Source: Pyrrhoderma lamaoense (lineage: Eukaryota > Basidiomycota > Agaricomycetes > Hymenochaetales > Hymenochaetaceae). From it: DNA of 64,000 nucleotides. Made by a program: the position numbers and the translations under genes. The stretch spans positions 1 through 64,000 of the forward strand of contig NBAZ01000033.1 in assembly GCA_002794735.1 (NCBI GenBank), written 5' to 3'. Shown here in pieces: positions 58,305-64,000 of this stretch (within the stretch, counting starts at the first letter, position 1; every line of letters starts with the position of its first letter). The notes beneath the pieces were generated by a model. That model was given only the letters and a program-made list of their open reading frames with translations, ran no database searches and was not told where the DNA came from.

Positions 58305-60387
58305 GCAGAAACTAGGGAAGAAGAAAAACTGAAATTATCGACCATTTTATAGTCTTCGACTAATGGTTGGAAAGGGCAAATACAACCAAACCAATCTAGT
58401 ATATGCCACAACCGCCTAACGAATTTTTTTTCTAGCTCCACATCGATGAACTTTTGATAGGTACAGTGACTTCTCTTTCTCTATTAGAAGCTACAATCTT
58501 CCCTTATCATTCCTCGTGATACCTAATACGTCGATATTTTTTATCCGCTTTCGAATCGTCAGTACAAACAAACAAAATACCGCATCCCCAATTATAACCC
58601 ATATGGGTGTCTCTCTACCCTTTGAGCGCCTCAACAACATTAAGCTCCGGGTAATAACTAGTGGTTGAAGGTGCATGATGTCATGTGTCCTCATCTATAG
58701 GTGGGTGTAATGTAAAATACCAACAAGCGCTCTAAAAAAAACTCCGCGCGGCCACACACAAGACACAATAGCTAACCGTGGGAAGAAATCGTATAACAAC
58801 CACTCCACAAATTCCATAACTCCGATTTCAGTATACCCTACCTACATGTTTTCAAACGCTCAAAAGCCTTTCATTCACCAAGGAAAGGGAAAATGAGAAG
58901 ATAAGAGAAAAAATGTGGCGTCCTGGTATTACTACACTATCTAATTTGCTAAGCGGAAGGAACCAAAATACTCGAAGTTGCGTAGAGGGTACGCAGTTTG
59001 TCCATTATGTTCTTCTTCCTTTAATTTCCTAAACTCCGAAAACTCTTAAGAAGTCTCTATTTGATCATCGCACATAGATATCATATATATTTTATTATCA
59101 CTGATTATGACGTGTAAATGTTCTCAAAGAATAAAAACACCTTTTATAGATCAATCTCAACACGACGTAAAGCCCTATTACTACCATCATAACTTGAGGT
59201 GCCCAGTTTCATCTTCAAAGTCAATGGAAGTAAATCAAGATGATTAAACTCCTCAAAGTTCGACATAGCTCATCTATAGACCCAAGATACACCCCATACA
59301 TCAACCTCTATAACAACTAAATTCTTCAAGTCACAAACATCGACGTTAGGCAACCCTCAGTCCCAGAAACCAAGTTAATCTATCCATCACATAAACAATT
59401 TATGTTGTATATAGCAGGGAAAAAAACGTAAAATTCTAAAACAAGTCCTCTTCTAAAAAAACAACCTCTCCACGCATATATGATTGTATGTACCCCAAAG
59501 AAAAAAAAACTTATTTTTGGAAAAAGAAGTGTAACGAGCTACAGATGTATGCATATATATATATTCCAATTACAATCTGACTAATAATAAAAGAATTCAA
59601 CCCCCCTCCTCACACACACATACCAAAGTCCGGGACTGATCGAGCAAGAGGAAGAGGCGGATTAAACCAGCAGAAACAAAGGGAAGATAAGGGAGGGACA
59701 AGGGGTAGCCAAAGTCGGGGGAGGGGGAAGGAAGAGATCCAGCTACATACCTAAAACTAATAATCAACAATTTGTGCAAGCTGCAGCTGAAACCATATTG
59801 AAAAAGAAAAGAAAAAGGAGGGAGAAAAGTAAACACATGATTGTTAAATCCGAGAGATATAAAGGTCATGACAAAGAAGAAAAAGAGAAAGAAAAAGAGA
59901 AAAAGTAGAAAAGAAAACCAGTAAGTAATGAGCGTGTAAAATTTGTAGATTGTATCTTAATAGTAAAAAAGGGTAATTCTACGAATACTTTGAGATATTT
60001 TGTATACTTGAGATACTAGGATTTGAGAGAAGTTTAAGGAAAGTGGGACTAAAGCGGGTTACTTTGTTATTTGTTGTTGTCGAGATTGTGTGTAATGATG
60101 ATTAAGGTATAAACCAAGGAGTAAAGAGGGATATAAGTGATTTAAAAAAAAGACCCGAGGAAAGAGCGAGAGATGAGGGAGAATAAAAAGGAAATTAGTT
60201 CGTCGCAAACGAATCAAGAAAGGATCAAGTGTATATCTGCGGCATAGGAAGAGATGATAAGAGAAAGGGGAGAAGATCATAGTAGTCAATCAGAACAACA
60301 TATGAATCGTCTTGAAAGAAAAAGAAAAACCAGTACGCTGCAAGACGAAAGAAAAGAGAGGACCTAATTTTCTTCTTCTTTCATTCT
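58305..60387. other. Long intergenic region
   Basis: No convincing gene in about 2 kb. The left part is probably the promoter and 5' UTR of the minus-strand gene at 57570. The right part (59480-60387) is purine-rich with GAAAAAGAG-type runs and probably holds the 3' UTR of the BTB gene. No tRNA or other RNA gene was recognised. Confidence 0.45.
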
Positions 60388-63300
60388 CTACAAATCACCA
60401 ACGGCATCCAATACATACAAAACCTGCTGAGGCCTAACAAACAACCCCCTATACTCCGCCCCCGAAACATCCGAAACACTAGGAGAAGCACTCCTCATCC
60501 TCTTCTTCCTATCAAAACTAAGCGTATCCCCTTCCCTCTTAGTACCCTTGAAGCTTCTCTGACTACTAGAAAAACTAGAAGAAAGATCGTTATTCCGCCT
60601 TCTCCTACTACTCAATCGTTCGTCATCGCCCCACTCGGATGTGTAAGAACCAACGTCAAAGTACTTGATGCCTCCCCACGAGCCATCATGCCAGGGTCTA
60701 CCATCCTCGTCTTGTTGCTGTTCGTCCCATGAATCTCCTCCTCCTCCACCGCCACCACCGCCAATAGGCACCTCAACACCAACCCAAGGCCCACTCTCCC
60801 CTCAACCTCACCGATATACCTAGCAAACGCACGGAACCGCTTCCTCTTCGAGTAAATCAAACACGGAATACCAATATCCAGCGTCGCTCCCCTTGGCTGT
60901 ATCTGTGCGCCATTTTTAGCGGTAGTACTCTCACCCGACACAACACCAGAACCCGCTGAGCCCTTTTTCGTCTTCCCAGGTACCACCTTCCTAGAAAGCG
61001 TGATCGTATCGTTCGATCCTTTTCTCTTAACCGTAGATCCAGTCGTCCTCGTAGTGTTAGATCCACTATCACTAGCAACAGGAGACTGTACATATCCACT
61101 CTTCCTCTTCGCCCCACCATCCTCCTTAACACTACTTCCACTACCACTAGAAGTAGAGGTAGTAGCCTCCAAACGACGTTTCCCTCCCTTGATCGTCATC
61201 GAACTCTCCGTATTACCCAACCGCTCTGTATCAACAGCCACGCTCTCCTTGGACGGCATCTTCGGTAACGGCTTATTCTTCGGAGACCCATTCGTCATCG
61301 TTGACCCCCCTTTACTCTGCTGCTGAGTACCAGTAACCACCTTCTTCGTTCCAGACGTTGACATAGACGAGGACGAAACCACAGATCTCTTATCATCCGC
61401 ACTAGCAGACTTCGCCATCCCAGGGGCCACTACACTCCTCCTATTCGCACCCGTAGCAGTCGCAGTCGAAGCAGTTGACCCAGTCGTCGTCCTTAACGAA
61501 TTCGCCGAAGGTGATTTCCTGATCATACTACCAGCACCAGCCGCACCAGCTCTCTTCTGTGCACCACCACCAGCCATAGTCGAAGTAGTCGAAATCCGTC
61601 TGTTCCTAGCAGCTCCAGTAGTAGTCGACGAACTCACACTCGCCTCAGACAATCTTCTACTCCTAACAGGTACTTTCGGTAGCGTAGGAGCCACAACACC
61701 CCGAGGTGACTTTGCATTTGTAGTAGTCCCAGTACCACTCCTCATCGACACATTCGAAGCCGTAGAAGCCGTAGAAATCTTCCTAGACCTAGCACTCGAG
61801 GCCAAACTATCCCTAGGAGTCCTAAACGCCGATAACGACTCATCTTTCGTATTACTCGAAAGCGATGCGTTCGATAACGACGAAGTAGAACGAGCGGGTG
61901 ACGGAGGAGGTCTGAGCTGTTGTTGCTGTTGCCCTCCAGCTCCAGAATGATTGCTACTATTTCCCGCATTCGCATTATTATTCCTCCTAATAGTAGACGC
62001 ATGCGACCGAGTGGAAGATACTGAAACAGTCGACTTTGGCCTCTGCACACTGATCACATTCCGTTCATGTACGCTCAAAACACTAGCCGCATCACTGTCC
62101 TTTTCCTTCACATTGATGTTACTCGTCGACAACCTCGGATGGTGACTCTTCGTGATACTAGCCCGTCTGGCAGAAGACAACGTAGGCGAAGTAGCCGTAC
62201 TCACATGTCGACTATTACCAGGCGTATCATCCTCATCCACGTCCATCGCAGAATGATTGGACAACGCGCTCGAAGCCCTGTTAACCGTAGGACTGATACT
62301 CCGACTAGACATCGCAAATTTAGAATCAGGCCTAGACTCTTTCCTCTCCCTCTCTGTCCCAGTCGTAAGCCGAGACGAAGCACGACTCTTAGTTGACACA
62401 ACGCTCCTCGCAACACTCCTCACTGAAGCAGACGAGGACTGTACTTGGGATGACCCAGACCGTGTGATATTCTTGTTCAGCACAGAAGTACGCAGCGAGT
62501 GAGCGGTACTCATACTATCCCTTTCAGTCGCGTCTTCCACTCTACTGAGCGTAGGACGGAGCCCAGTTCGAGTTAAAGGCCCTCGAGCATTAGCCGTCGA
62601 CGTGCTTTTAAGATCATCGAGAGGCACACCAATTTCTAGTAATAGATAATAATGCAAAAAAAAGAAAGATTAAAAAAATCAATCAGCCCCATCTATTCTT
62701 AGCAGACATCGTAACAATAACGATAACGTCAGAAAACTTCTTACCATCCGCGATTTCTTTGATAGCCCATTGTTCCATTGAGTCAAACCCGCCTTCCTGT
62801 CTAATAGACACCCAACGCCGACGGATCATACGTAAAATATCAAACCGGGTTTGTTCGACTTGGACACGTATTTGAGATGTACTTGAAAGGAGGGAGCTAG
62901 TAGGATCCTTTGGACTCGGACGAAGTAATACCGAAGAGATTAATGACTAAAAGTATATACCCAAATTCCGTCAGCTACGTACTTACATTAAAGGCCTAAA
63001 AAAACCACTTACCTGGTAGAGTTTCCCAACATTAGAATCATTCATCCCCCTCTTGATCGATTCCATAACCCACTCAACACGTTCCCCATCCTCAAACCTC
63101 CCCATACCATCATTCTCCATGATATCAACCCAATCCTTCTCGTTAAACACCTTCTCCGCATCGTTACAAAGCGCCGAATCCACAAATGATCTCGCAGTTA
63201 AGATCATCTCCTTGACACAATCCGCCCAACTATCCCTGACCGTATTCAACTTTTTCAACCCAGCCTGTGCCGCAAAGAGCATCAACAATACGTTCATTGG

Positions 63301-64000
63301 TAAACACCTCTTCTTAACACCGGATAATAACCCATCCCTCGTCTTCTGCGGCAACTCCGCAAACTCACTCGTCACCCAGCCCTCTCCAAAAAGTCCGACT
63401 AAAGCCCTCCTGGCACCTCTGTCTAGATAAACGTTCTGTACGTCCGGCCTAACAGCAAACTGAAGCACACGAGGTGCCCGTCTCGCACACTGTCGACACC
63501 GACACCCATTCCCCCACTTGCCACCCGTAATCCTCTCATACTCCGTAAACTCCAAAAAGGCATGAAACAGCCCGTGCATCATCTCAACCACGATCCTAGC
63601 CTGTATCTCATCATACAACGCCTGCAACTGTAAATAATTCGCAGAACACATGATCGCAAACGCCGTATCCAAATCATACGTCCTATTCGAAAACGCGAGA
63701 GTGCCCGTATAAAGAAAGCCAAGCGTGAAATGCAATGCAGGAGCCGTAAACGGCGGAGAAGGAAGCTTAAGTTTAGCAGGTTCACCAGGCAGAGGTAAAT
63801 TCTTCAATCCATAAGTAATCAACTGATCGTAAAAATACGGAGACCTCGTAGCCAATATAAACCTATGAGAATAAAAAGCAGGCGCGGTATCTTCCTCACT
63901 GTTATTCATCAACGCGCCAATAGTAGGCACATCCTCATGTATCTCAATAATAATATCAGAATACAGTCGAGATCTCCACATGTACACTAAATCCTTGCGT
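60388..64000 (-). CDS. BTB/POZ protein with Ser/Thr-rich linker and CAP-Gly domain (5' partial)
   Basis: Minus-strand exons: beyond 64000 to 63013, 62946-62745, 62635-60388. The frame is open through the right edge, so the start is outside. The BTB fold is near the start (LYSDIIIEIHED, AFYSHRFILATRSPYFYDQL, LGFLYTGTLAF), followed by a helical region with a CRCRQCARR Cys cluster. A long Ser/Thr/Arg-rich disordered linker has phosphosite-like repeats. The C-terminal CAP-Gly-like module reads LDIGIPCLI, AFARYIGEVEG, GPWVGVEVP, then a Gly/Asp/Gln insert, then WGGIKYFDVG. The last part is in another frame because one base is missing in a run at 60798-60801. CAP-Gly domains bind tubulin or EB-type tails and BTB domains mediate dimerisation or Cul3 binding, so a cytoskeletal adaptor is plausible. 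Tail: KKRMRSASPS. Confidence 0.8.

Noticed and set aside
61742..62416. Several Arg- and Leu-rich ORFs on both strands at 61-62.4 kb
   Set aside because: Other-frame readings of the Ser/Thr/Arg-rich linker of the BTB protein.

Overview
The window is eukaryotic, and most likely from a filamentous basidiomycete (Agaricomycetes). Protein-coding introns are short (about 41-75 bp). The white-collar-1-type photoreceptor ends without a GATA zinc finger, as is usual in Basidiomycota. The chromodomain Ty3/gypsy elements and the BSC6-like MFS transporters also resemble Agaricomycete families. The species call is inference from remembered families; no search was run.

Layout: positions 1 to about 42.7 kb are a nested graveyard of mobile DNA. 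In order it holds an inverted copia scrap, a decayed Ty1/copia element, a split Tc1/mariner transposase, degenerate gypsy-A with 314-315 bp LTRs, copies of a ~1.76 kb TG..CA repeat that carries its own ORF, a second Tc1/mariner pseudogene, and an AT-rich stretch of older fragments. These are followed by gypsy-B (minus strand, 447-bp LTRs, TSD CATTG), which sits inside a repeat copy, and by gypsy-C (plus strand, 525-bp LTRs, TSD CCCAA), which contains a repeat copy (TSD TTAAC). Gypsy-C itself interrupts a PIF/Harbinger-like element whose transposase and Myb-like gene face each other. Many in-frame stops are TGA where an Arg codon CGA is expected, and the three differences between the gypsy-B LTRs are all CpG transitions. 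This fits decay of methylated CpG.

From 43.5 kb the sequence is gene-rich: a secreted GH18 chitinase with a C-terminal CBM5/12 module (minus), ribosomal protein L10/uL16 (plus), a WC-1-like LOV/PAS protein (plus), a tandem pair of BSC6-like MFS transporters (plus) whose duplication includes promoters and the tail of the next gene, an unidentified low-complexity protein (minus), and a BTB-plus-CAP-Gly protein (minus) that runs off the right edge.

Eight apparent frameshifts in four otherwise well-conserved host genes are each the loss of one base in a short C or G run. That looks more like consensus error than pseudogenisation. The least explained object is the ~1.76 kb repeat, which looks like a solo LTR but contains a 281-codon ORF upstream of its own TATA box.
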